The translations under genes were made by a program, and so were the position numbers. Of a stretch of 46,671 nucleotides of DNA, positions 35,373 to 42,865 are shown piece after piece (the stretch's first letter is position 1; the number at the start of each line of letters is the position of its first letter). The stretch covers positions 1 to 46,671 of the forward strand of contig JANXWY010000118.1 of assembly GCA_025350905.1 (NCBI GenBank), in the 5' to 3' direction. Below the pieces are notes generated by a model, which saw only the letters and a list, made by a program, of their open reading frames with translations, was not told where the DNA came from and searched no databases. The stretch is from Verrucomicrobiota bacterium. Its GTDB lineage: Bacteria; Verrucomicrobiota; Verrucomicrobiia; Limisphaerales; JADLHS01.

Positions 35373-36986
35373 TTAAATTACCTCGCTCGCGGGTGAGGGA
35401 GCGGCGGTTTCCATCGTCGGGTGGGACAAAATTTCCTCCGCGGACTGGCTGACCGGGGCGACGGCGGCTGCGACGGGAGCTTCAACCGGCGCTTCAACTG
35501 GCGCGGTGACTTTCACGACGGTCGGCGCAACGGCCACCGGCTTCGCTTCCGGTTTGAGCGGTTTAGGCGCAGGCTTCTTCGCCGTTTCCAGAAGGCCGTT
35601 TGCAAACTCGATGACGTGCCCTTGGTGCACCAGCCAGTGCAGGTCGCCCACCATCGCGGCTTGCTCCGTCGTCGGTTCCGCGGCGTTCAGCTCGGTCCGG
35701 CTGGCCTCCCCTTCCGCCACCGCAGAGTTGATCGGCGCCGGGGTCGGCACCAGGGCTTCGATCAGTTTGCGCCGGTTGCATTTGGGATGCGCGTTGATGA
35801 AATCCACGATGCGTCGCACCCCCTCGGAAACGGGCGTGGTGTCCAGATCAAGGTAACTGGGCCGCGCGACCGCGACATGGGTGACGGTCTTGTTGACCTT
35901 AAAGAAGTGCAGCCCGCTATGGGCAAAGGACTGGCTCAGTGCCGTGGCAATCTGCATCGGAAAACGCCGCTGATCGGCCAGCAATTGCATCACCACGCGG
36001 CTCAGTCCGCCCCGCAACGATCGACACGCTACGCCGCTGACGATCTGCGACTCGACCGCTTTGATGATCGTGTCCTTGTGCGTGACCCGGAAATGTTTCT
36101 CCACCTCCTCGCGGTTTGGAAGCGTGAGCGGCTCGGGTACATTCAGCGCGACGTATTCCGTCTTCCAGCTTTGTTCCTCAACCCACTGCTTTACCACCGC
36201 CTCATCGCGCACGATCTTCACGCGCGATTTGTAAACGTCAAACGGCATCCGACTGAATCGTTCCGTGTGCAGCTTGCGCAGTTGATTCTGGTAATCGTGA
36301 TGGTTCGGCGGGCCTAACACCACACCGCTCAGGTCGCACTGGCCGACAAAGGTATAAACGCCCTTGGGCGGCTCGGTCGCTGTGCGCTCCGCCCGATAGA
36401 ACGTGGGAAAATGCTTTTGCAGTACATGCGCCACGGCCTCCTCTTCGCTTAACCAAACCGTGTCATCCAGCGCACAAAGGAACATAGGCTGCGCGGGCTG
36501 ACCTGCCGCATTTTTCTCCACTGTCAGGCGAATCGAATAGCGCTCCGGCTTTTGCAAAATTAAGAAGGCGATGTCAAACAACGGAAATGCCCGGCCCGTC
36601 ATTTTCACCTGACGCGCCATGGACTGAACGCCCCGTTCGTCCGGAATCAATGCGGCAGAAATCGGTGGCAGTGGTAACGGCGCCTCGCGACGTTCGGGCG
36701 GGCCCCGGCGATCATCCCGCGGCGGGCCGCCCCGCTCATCCCGTGCGGGCCGCCCAAAACCGCCTTCGCGCCGCGGGCCTCCAGGTCGATCCTGGCGAGC
36801 TCCGGGACCGGCATCACGCCGCGGCGGACGCGGTCCGCCCCGGCGGTCACCGTCGCCCCGTTCACCCCGGGGTGCGCCTTCGTTGCCCGTGTATTTGGCG
36901 TAGCGGTTCGCGTCGGAAACGCCCTGCGCCCAAGCGGGCAGGAACAGTTTCTCCAAGTCAAGGTCCGTTTCCGGATTGATGTTCAT
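35373..36986 (-). CDS. Arg/Gly/Pro-rich N-terminus protein of unknown function (537 aa)
   Basis: ATG at 36986. Residues 1-20 are acidic and conserved-looking (MNINPETDLDLEKLFLPAWA). Residues ~35-105 are a low-complexity Arg/Gly/Pro/Asp segment with many RGG, RDRPGG and DERGGPPRDDRRG units, as in nucleic-acid-binding disordered tails. A folded middle region (~110-420) has helix-strand patterns such as AFPLFDIAFLILQKPERYSIRL, LCALDDTVWLSEEEAVAHVL, GVYTFVGQCDLSGVVLGPPNHHDY, and a helical segment with a Cys-Arg pair (HPKCNRRKLIEALVP). The C-terminal ~90 residues are Ala/Pro/Val rich. An RNA-binding role is possible from the RGG-like tail but unproven; no family named. Confidence 0.78.
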   Translation of the reverse strand: MNINPETDLDLEKLFLPAWAQGVSDANRYAKYTGNEGAPRGERGDGDRRGGPRPPRRDAGPGARQDRPGGPRREGGFGRPARDERGGPPRDDRRGPPERREAPLPLPPISAALIPDERGVQSMARQVKMTGRAFPLFDIAFLILQKPERYSIRLTVEKNAAGQPAQPMFLCALDDTVWLSEEEAVAHVLQKHFPTFYRAERTATEPPKGVYTFVGQCDLSGVVLGPPNHHDYQNQLRKLHTERFSRMPFDVYKSRVKIVRDEAVVKQWVEEQSWKTEYVALNVPEPLTLPNREEVEKHFRVTHKDTIIKAVESQIVSGVACRSLRGGLSRVVMQLLADQRRFPMQIATALSQSFAHSGLHFFKVNKTVTHVAVARPSYLDLDTTPVSEGVRRIVDFINAHPKCNRRKLIEALVPTPAPINSAVAEGEASRTELNAAEPTTEQAAMVGDLHWLVHQGHVIEFANGLLETAKKPAPKPLKPEAKPVAVAPTVVKVTAPVEAPVEAPVAAAVAPVSQSAEEILSHPTMETAAPSPASEVI

Positions 36987-37112
36987 AAATTACAACAGCC
37001 CCGTGGTGGGACTCGATAAATCGTTACCGTGTCAGCATGGGACGTCAGCGCCTGAAATGCAAGCGCTGCTTCAACCTTCCTCAAGCCGCGGGCGCATCCT
37101 GACGCTGCCCGC

Positions 37113-37180
37113 CGGAACGCCGCCTTCAGGCGGCAGCCACTGGCTAAACCTTAACGCTGCCGCGTAAACGCGGCGTTCCG
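37113..37180. repeat. Twin-hairpin (REP-like) inverted repeat
   Basis: Two 25-nt inverted arms (37113-37137 and 37156-37180) match at 22 of 25 positions; the outer 11 nt are identical. Each arm forms a hairpin with a 6-bp stem: GCCGCC-TTCA-GGCGGC and GCCGCG-TAAA-CGCGGC. The closing base pair is swapped between arms in a compensated way; the third difference is in the loop. It lies between the starts/ends of the genes at 36986 and 37277. Confidence 0.72.
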
Positions 37181-37276
37181 ATTGCGCCCCGCCTGGTATC
37201 TTGGGGGCGGTGTCAGGCTGCGCCCTCAAACCGCTCCGAGTGGTCGTGGGCCTTGCGGCGACCGACGGCCTTCGCC

Positions 37277-40039
37277 TCAATCGTCGTCTGCCGCCAAGCT
37301 TACCGCCCATTGCGGGTACGGCGCGGAAGCCCCTTTCAGCGCATGCCAGAGAATGCGGTTGAGTTGGTCTTCCGGACATTGGTCCGCTTGGTCTAGGGGC
37401 AGGCGGGCCGAGGCGTAGGCATTTTTGCGCCGCAGCGGGTCGGAAAGTTTCTTGGGGTCGGGATTTAACTGATCCAGCGGCACGTTGTTGGAAAGCGCGA
37501 TGAACGGCGCAAAATTCGGCACCGAAGTGAAGCAATCGTTCATGGGTGTGGCGGTGGCGTCGAGTTGGTTCATGGGCGGCAAGCCGAGCATCAGCTCCAT
37601 GGTGCGGAGCAGACTAGGCTGGTTGTATTGGGTGCTGATCACTGCCCCGCGTTTGGTGTAGGGGCTGATCACATAGGCCGTCGTGCGATAGCCACTCACG
37701 TGATCCCAACCCGCCTGCGGGTCGTCTTCAATGGCGAAGAGGCAGGTGGCCTTCCAAAAGGAACTCTTGCTCAGGGCCTCGACGATTTGGCCAAACGCGC
37801 GGTCGTTGTCCGCCACGTGCGCCGCCGGGGTTGGCACGCCGGGTTTGGTGCCGCTGGTGTGATCGTTGGGCAGACAAATGACGATGAAATTGGGCAGGCG
37901 ACCGGCTTTTTCGTACTCTCCCAGTTCCTTGATGAACTCCCGCGCCCGGAAAACATCCGTTATATTCATGTCCCAACCCACGGTATTGGTGCAGAGATAC
38001 GGGCGGATGGATTCGATCATCGGCCGGCTCCAGATCCGAAGCTCGCCCGTGCCATTCGTAAAATCCTTCCAATGCTCGGGAAACTTGATGCTGCCTTTGC
38101 GGTTGGGATCCGTCCAGCGCTTTTCCGTCGCGGCAAACTCCCCATAAATGCGCAGGCTCTTGCGGTGGGCGAGCACGTTGTCCCAAATAAATCCAGCCGG
38201 AGAGTATGCCAGTGCATCCACGTCGTCGTCTTCCATGCCGTCGGGATAGCTGCGCGGGAAGCCCGCAAACGACTTCTCCATGTAATCCGTGGTGATGCCC
38301 GTATCCGACCACTGATGCCCGTCGGCGCTAAGAATGCCGGAGCAGTAAGTATTGTCGAGCAGCACGAAATCGCGGCTGACTTTGTGTTGATTGGGCGTGA
38401 TCTGCTCACCAAAAATACAAAGCGAGGGGTCGCCGTTACCCGGGCGGAGGTCGCCGAGCACCTGATCGTAGGTGCGGTTTTCCTTGATGATGTAAACCAC
38501 GTGCTGGAACACGCTGGGCTCGCCGACGCGCAAGGGTACGGGGCGGGGCGGTTGGTTTGGTCGCGCCGGCAACTTCGCCTCCTGCAGCCGGCCGTAGCGC
38601 AGGTTGCCCAACGCAACCTGGGTGAGCCGCGCCAACTCCCGTGGGCCCGGCATCCGCACCAAGGACAAGGTGCCGAAGTATTGGTGGGAGTTGTATTTGA
38701 CCTGCTCGCCCGGTTGGTACCGCTTGGTCGAACCAATGCCTTTGATGTTGGCGATGCAGAGCGTAGCGCGTTGAGCGGAGTGGGTGATTGCAATCGCACC
38801 GGGGAACCAGCCCACGGGAATCAAGCCGCGCAGCTTCGATGCGCCCGGCCGAAAATCAATCACCGCCACGGCGTTCTGCGTCCCATTGCAAGCGAACAGC
38901 GTTTTTCCGTCCCGGTCGAAGGCCAGCGCATTCGGCTGGGCCCCAAACAGGTCGTCCGGGCTTTGTCGCGTCCAGATGGTTTCAATAATTTGATCGGTCC
39001 GCGTATCCACCACACTCAGCGTGTCGTCGCCGGCGTTGGCCACGACGAGCCAGCGGCCATTCGGCGAGCGCACCAAAGCGGACGCGTGCCGACCGGTCAG
39101 AATCTCCACCGTCGAAGCGCCAGTTTCCGGCCGGGTGCGGGGTGCTTCCCCGACCGGCTCGCGCCGGGTCGGAGACCGGCGCTCCAGATCAATCACCGAT
39201 ACCGAGCCTTCGCTGGCAATGTGGCGCACCGGATCCACCCGTACGAAGGTGCCGCGCCCCGCTGGCCCGGTGAGACTCGTGGCAGCCGGCCGTCGCCCGC
39301 CCCAATTGCTCACGTAAGCTTTGTCGCCCGCCAACACGACATCGTACGGGGCCACACCCACCTCCCAAGTGCGCAGCACCCGGCCCTCGCGAGCGTCGAG
39401 TTCGATCAGGCGATTTGAGAGATTGCCACAGACATAGAGCCGTTGGCCATCGGGCGACACCGCAAGACCCGCCGGAATTTCCGGTTTGCGATCCGGCGCA
39501 TTGGCGGGCGGCAGGGAGATGGAAAACAACCCCACCACATTCGTGTGGTGTTCGACGCCGAACACCTTGATGCTGCCGTTGACGTTCGCCAGATAAATCC
39601 GTGCGCCGTCTGGTGAAAACACCAGCCCGGTGAAACTGAGCTGCCCTTCGTCGTCCGGCTTCAGGATATGGGTGGAGACTGCATCCGGCGCCGGATCTTT
39701 GTCGTGGTCCGAAGGTAACAACACGCGCTGAAGGATTTTTCCAGTCGCAGGTTCGATCACGACTAGCTCCGGAGTCTTGCCCGCGGTGACGAGGCGTTGG
39801 CCGTCCGGGCTGAGCGCCAGCGCCTGCGGCCGCAGGTCGGGCAATTCGACTTGGATTCCGGCCGGGGTGATGATTTGATTGGCCGGGGTGTAAAAGCGGT
39901 TTTTCCCTAGCCGCCCAACCGTCGCCGTCGTTGGCCCGGCAGTTACATGGTCGGAATCACTCCGACAGCCTGCCGCCAGGAACACGGTCAGAGCGATGGC
40001 GCCAACCCAGCGCCCGCCGTCCTTCAATTGATAGTGCAT
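37277..40039 (-). CDS. Lipoprotein: YncE-like beta-propeller fused to alkaline-phosphatase-superfamily phosphoesterase
   Basis: Protein of 920 aa from ATG 40039. The signal has a lipobox (VFLAAGC, lipidated Cys 25), so it is anchored in a membrane. Residues ~55-500 are a YncE-like propeller (PQALALSPDGQRLVTAGKTP, AGLAVSPDGQRLYVCGNLSN, ALVRSPNGRWLVVANAGDDT, ALAFDRDGKTLFACNG). Residues ~520-900 are a phosphoesterase/alkaline-phosphatase-type domain (VVYIIKENRTYDQVLGDL, ILSADGHQWSDTGI, FIVICLPNDHTSG, AIEDDPQAGWDHVSGYRTTA, VISPYTKRGAVIS). This 'bifunctional YncE / alkaline phosphatase family' fusion is widespread in Planctomycetes, Verrucomicrobia and Acidobacteria, with no defined substrate. The frame is open upstream to 40171, but the signal peptide fixes 40039. 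Confidence 0.87.
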   Translation of the reverse strand: MHYQLKDGGRWVGAIALTVFLAAGCRSDSDHVTAGPTTATVGRLGKNRFYTPANQIITPAGIQVELPDLRPQALALSPDGQRLVTAGKTPELVVIEPATGKILQRVLLPSDHDKDPAPDAVSTHILKPDDEGQLSFTGLVFSPDGARIYLANVNGSIKVFGVEHHTNVVGLFSISLPPANAPDRKPEIPAGLAVSPDGQRLYVCGNLSNRLIELDAREGRVLRTWEVGVAPYDVVLAGDKAYVSNWGGRRPAATSLTGPAGRGTFVRVDPVRHIASEGSVSVIDLERRSPTRREPVGEAPRTRPETGASTVEILTGRHASALVRSPNGRWLVVANAGDDTLSVVDTRTDQIIETIWTRQSPDDLFGAQPNALAFDRDGKTLFACNGTQNAVAVIDFRPGASKLRGLIPVGWFPGAIAITHSAQRATLCIANIKGIGSTKRYQPGEQVKYNSHQYFGTLSLVRMPGPRELARLTQVALGNLRYGRLQEAKLPARPNQPPRPVPLRVGEPSVFQHVVYIIKENRTYDQVLGDLRPGNGDPSLCIFGEQITPNQHKVSRDFVLLDNTYCSGILSADGHQWSDTGITTDYMEKSFAGFPRSYPDGMEDDDVDALAYSPAGFIWDNVLAHRKSLRIYGEFAATEKRWTDPNRKGSIKFPEHWKDFTNGTGELRIWSRPMIESIRPYLCTNTVGWDMNITDVFRAREFIKELGEYEKAGRLPNFIVICLPNDHTSGTKPGVPTPAAHVADNDRAFGQIVEALSKSSFWKATCLFAIEDDPQAGWDHVSGYRTTAYVISPYTKRGAVISTQYNQPSLLRTMELMLGLPPMNQLDATATPMNDCFTSVPNFAPFIALSNNVPLDQLNPDPKKLSDPLRRKNAYASARLPLDQADQCPEDQLNRILWHALKGASAPYPQWAVSLAADDD

Positions 40040-40177
40040 CGGTCGAGCATGGCGAAAGCAACGGAATGCCCGCAAACCTAATCGCGCCACGGTAGCGACG
40101 ATCCGTTCCCAACTGGTTCTCCGCTGTTTCCGGTGCAACCGATTTAGCCGGCTCCGAGAAATTAGGGTCAACGCTCG

Positions 40178-40367
40178 CCCTCACCCCGGCCCTCTCCCCC
40201 GGGAGAGGGAGCAGCGCTTCACGCGTCTTGAAAGTTCGTTCGTTTTCGGTGCCATCGCCGCTGCTTCCTTATTCGTCGAGAAAGCCGTTCGACAACCCGC
40301 CGTCTCCGCATCGTCAAAACGCGGCGAACGATTCTCCCTCTCCCGGGGGAGAGGGCCGGGGTGAGGG
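40178..40367. repeat. 190-bp module with 32-nt perfect terminal inverted repeats
   Basis: The arms 40178-40209 and 40336-40367 are perfect reverse complements over 32 nt. Each begins CCCTCACCCCGGCCCTCTCC at its outer side and has its own inner palindrome (CCCTCTCCC/GGGAGAGGG). The 126-bp interior is shared with the module at 46080. The right arm ends 53 nt before the nuclease start codon. Confidence 0.85.
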
Positions 40368-40420
40368 CGGTCGTTCACACCATTCTTTTCTTCCGACCTG
40401 CTCAGGTTCATGTTCAGGTC

Positions 40421-40831
40421 ATGCCCGACACAGACCGTGCCCGAGCCTTGCGCCAGAAGCCAACTTGGGCGGAGAAGCTCGTGTGGAGCTGGCTGCGTGA
40501 CCGGCGATTCAGCGCCTACAAATTTCGTCGCGGCCATCCTGTCGGAATTTACTTTCTGGATTTTTACTGCCGCGAAGCCAGCCTCTCCATCGAACTCGAC
40601 GGCGGCGGACACGGGTTTCCCGGACAACAAGCTCACGATGCGGAACGAACCGAGTTCCTTGCTTCAATGGGCATCAAGGAACTTCGTTTCTGGAACTCGC
40701 GATTGCGCCAGGACAAACAAGCCATCCGGGATACTATCTTCCGCGAGTTGCAGGCCCGCGCGCCACACCCATTGCCGGATTACACCAGGCCTATGAAACC
40801 GCCGGATGTCGGGGGAAAAAAGAGAAGTTAA
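40421..40831 (+). CDS. DUF559 endonuclease-domain protein (PD-(D/E)XK, Vsr-like)
   Basis: Protein of 136 aa from ATG 40421, the only start shared with the second copy. The DUF559 core is clear: E18 (AEKLVWSWLRDRRF), the R/H-rich YKFRRGHPVG, D47 in FLDFYC, E58-x-D60 in LSIELDGGGH with H64, and then VKELRFWN-like ending (IKELRFWNSRLRQD). This corresponds to the PD-(D/E)XK nuclease fold also used by Vsr; the catalytic residues all appear intact. Such proteins are usually annotated as endonuclease-domain proteins without known role. The gene is framed by two inverted-repeat modules (53 nt upstream, 11 nt downstream). A basic tail (PPDVGGKKRS) ends it. Confidence 0.9.
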   Translation: MPDTDRARALRQKPTWAEKLVWSWLRDRRFSAYKFRRGHPVGIYFLDFYCREASLSIELDGGGHGFPGQQAHDAERTEFLASMGIKELRFWNSRLRQDKQAIRDTIFRELQARAPHPLPDYTRPMKPPDVGGKKRS

Positions 40832-40842
40832 CTTTACGCTCG

Positions 40843-41033
40843 CCCTCACCCCGGCCCTCTCCTCCGAGGAGAGGGAGAATTGTTGTCCGGCTTCTGGCCG
40901 TCCGTGCGGTTCCAGTTTTCCTGCGGCTGCGGGAGTAAAAAACGAAAGCGCGGGGCTGGCCACGATGTCACCGCAACCATGGCGGCACGCGCTGGCTTCA
41001 CCCTCTCCTCGGGGGAGAGGGCCGGGGTGAGGG
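40843..41033. repeat. 191-bp module with 33-nt terminal inverted repeats
   Basis: The arms 40843-40875 and 41001-41033 match at 32 of 33 positions and belong to the same family as the module at 40178 (CCCTCACCCCGGCCCTCTCC at the outer ends). The 125-bp interior has no obvious similarity to the other two modules although its length is almost the same. It begins 11 nt after the nuclease stop. Confidence 0.83.
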
Positions 41034-41177
41034 CGGTCCAAACCACCATCCGACCGGCGGGGCAATGTTCGGCTCACGCTGGGCTCCACCGAAAACAGCG
41101 AAGAACCTCGCGTAGTTTTCAAACAGGCTCTTACCCAACGATGGATTTGAAAACTGAGGGAGCTACTGCCTTTACTC

Positions 41178-41308
41178 GTAGGACAGGCGTCGTGCCTGTC
41201 TCCATCTGCAACCGGCTACCCACCATTGGGTGACTCAACCCCCCCCACCGAAAAAAACGCCTCAAGGCGGAGGTTTTTAGTTGGAGACAGGCGCGACGCC
41301 TGTCCTAC
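41178..41308. repeat. Twin-hairpin (REP-like) inverted repeat
   Basis: Two 27-nt arms (41178-41204 and 41282-41308) are inverted and match at 26 of 27 positions. Each forms a 7-bp hairpin, GACAGGC with GCCTGTC, around a 5-nt loop. The spacer holds the purF terminator. It is a different family from the other repeats in the window. Confidence 0.75.
41251..41280 (-). terminator. Rho-independent terminator of purF
   Basis: On the minus strand, the hairpin CGCC-TTGA-GGCG (41258-41269) is followed by seven T residues (41251-41257). It lies about 55 nt after the purF stop codon. CCTC and GAGG can extend or compete with the stem. Confidence 0.75.
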
Positions 41309-41322
41309 GGCATCATTCCAAC

Positions 41323-42783
41323 TCACAACAACCGGATTTGTTTGCCGTCCTTCGGCAGCGAGTCGCGCAGGGATTCCACCCGACTCCGGCGGCGCTCCAT
41401 GACTTCTTTGTCCGTCGCCGGATCATAGGGCACGGGATAATCTCCATCCCAACAGGCCAGACAAAAATTGTCCTTCGGCAAGCCCGTCGCCGCCACCATG
41501 CCATCGGTCGAGAGATAATACAGCGAATCGGCGTTGAGATAATCCCGGATGGCGTCGACGGAATGATTCGCGGCCATGAGTTTGCTGCGGTCGGGAAAAT
41601 CAATGCCATACACGCACGGGTGCATGTGGGGTGGACAACTCACCCGCACATGAACTTCCTTCGCCCCCGCTTCCTTCAGCGTCTTGACGCGCGCCTTGCA
41701 GGTCGTGCCGCGCACGATGGAGTCGTCCACGATGACGACGCGTTTGCCGCGCACCAGTTCCTCGATGAGGTTTAACTTCACGCGCACATTGAAATCGCGG
41801 ATGAGTTGGGAGGGCTGGAGGAAGCTGCGCCCGACGTAGTGGTTGCGGATGAACGCCAGCTCGAACGGGATTTTTGATTCCTCGGCGTACCCCAGCCCCG
41901 CATACACCCCGCTGTCCGGCACGGGAATGATCAGGTCGGCGTCCACCGGATGGGCGCGGGCGAGTTGCCGGCCCATTTCGACTCGCACCTTGTAAACGTT
42001 CCGCCCGGCGATTGTGCTGTCGGGCCGGGCGAAATAGACATATTCAAACATGCAGAACGCCCGGCGGGTTTGTTTGGGAAACGCCTGGATGCTATGCACT
42101 CCCTCCCGGTTGATGACCACGATTTCACCCGGTTCCACGTCGCGGACAAATTTGGCGTGGATCAAATCCAGCGCACAGGTTTCGCTGGCCAGCACCCAGG
42201 CATCGTCCACGCGCCCGAGGCACAGCGGTCGAAAACCATGCGGGTCCCGCACGCCGATCAATTCCTGCTCCGTCATGATGGCCATCGAGTACGCCCCCTC
42301 GATGCGGCGCACGGTATGGACGAGATTATTTTCCTCGCCGGCGGGCGTGGGCTGGGCCAGCAGGTTGAGAATGACCTCGCTGTCCACCGTCGTCTGGAAC
42401 ATCACGCCCCGGGCTTCGAGTTCATCGCGCAGCGGAGCGGCATTGATCAGGTTGCCATTGTGGGCCACGGCGATCTGGCCGCGCAGACAGTTGCCGGTGA
42501 GCGGCTGGGCATTGCGCAAATTGCTGGAGCCGGTCGTCGAGTAGCGCGTGTGCCCCAGGGCCATGTGCCCGACGAGATCGTGCAAAATCTGGCCATTGAA
42601 AATTTGCGACACGAGCCCCATGCCCTTGTGCTCGCGGAATTGTTTCCCGTCGCTCGTCACCAGCCCCGCGCTTTCCTGGCCGCGATGCTGGAGGGCGTAG
42701 AGGCCGTAGTAAGTCAGCTCGGCGGCATTCGGATGACCGAAAATGCCGAACACGCCGCAGTAATGTTTGGGGTAGTTTTGCAT
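41323..42783 (-). CDS. purF: Amidophosphoribosyltransferase (Fe-S type)
   Basis: Protein of 486 aa, normal length. It catalyses the first committed step of purine synthesis (PRPP plus glutamine to phosphoribosylamine). An 8-residue propeptide precedes the nucleophile Cys9 (HYCGVFGIFGH), as in the Bacillus-type enzyme, so self-cleavage is expected. The N-terminal glutaminase motifs are clear (LQHRGQESAG, GHTRYSTTG, AHNGNLIN, RDPHGFRPLCLG). The PRPP loop is VVIVDDSIVRGTT. Cysteines at C244 (FCMFEYVYFARPDS), C390 (HPCVYGID), C441 and C444 (CLACWDGDYP) sit at the positions of the 4Fe-4S ligands of the Bacillus enzyme. No purine operon partners lie nearby; its own terminator follows. Confidence 0.97.
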   Translation of the reverse strand: MQNYPKHYCGVFGIFGHPNAAELTYYGLYALQHRGQESAGLVTSDGKQFREHKGMGLVSQIFNGQILHDLVGHMALGHTRYSTTGSSNLRNAQPLTGNCLRGQIAVAHNGNLINAAPLRDELEARGVMFQTTVDSEVILNLLAQPTPAGEENNLVHTVRRIEGAYSMAIMTEQELIGVRDPHGFRPLCLGRVDDAWVLASETCALDLIHAKFVRDVEPGEIVVINREGVHSIQAFPKQTRRAFCMFEYVYFARPDSTIAGRNVYKVRVEMGRQLARAHPVDADLIIPVPDSGVYAGLGYAEESKIPFELAFIRNHYVGRSFLQPSQLIRDFNVRVKLNLIEELVRGKRVVIVDDSIVRGTTCKARVKTLKEAGAKEVHVRVSCPPHMHPCVYGIDFPDRSKLMAANHSVDAIRDYLNADSLYYLSTDGMVAATGLPKDNFCLACWDGDYPVPYDPATDKEVMERRRSRVESLRDSLPKDGKQIRLL

Positions 42784-42865
42784 CGCACAATCGAGACCAC
42801 GAACCCGGCTATTTCAACAGAGCCATGGCGGGCCGCGCAAGCTTCAAGCGCAACCGAGGGCAGAT

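Larger units (their letters stand above)
40115..41107 (+). mobile_element. Candidate DUF559-nuclease mobile element (complete copy)
   Basis: The unit is about 993 bp. Its ends are a 26-nt imperfect inverted repeat (40115-40140 and 41082-41107, 22 of 26 matching). Inside, in order: a 190-bp hairpin-bounded module (40178-40367), the DUF559 nuclease gene (40421-40831), and a 191-bp module (40843-41033). All three blocks face the nuclease symmetrically, as in a transposon. A second copy with the same left half lies at 46006. No target-site duplication was found, so mobility is inferred from the paired structure and the duplication. Confidence 0.55.

Noticed and set aside
40421-40831. DUF559 gene as a Vsr repair or restriction-modification component
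   Set aside because: No DNA methyltransferase or other restriction gene is nearby, and the Vsr zinc-binding residues are not evident. The repeat context fits a mobile unit better.
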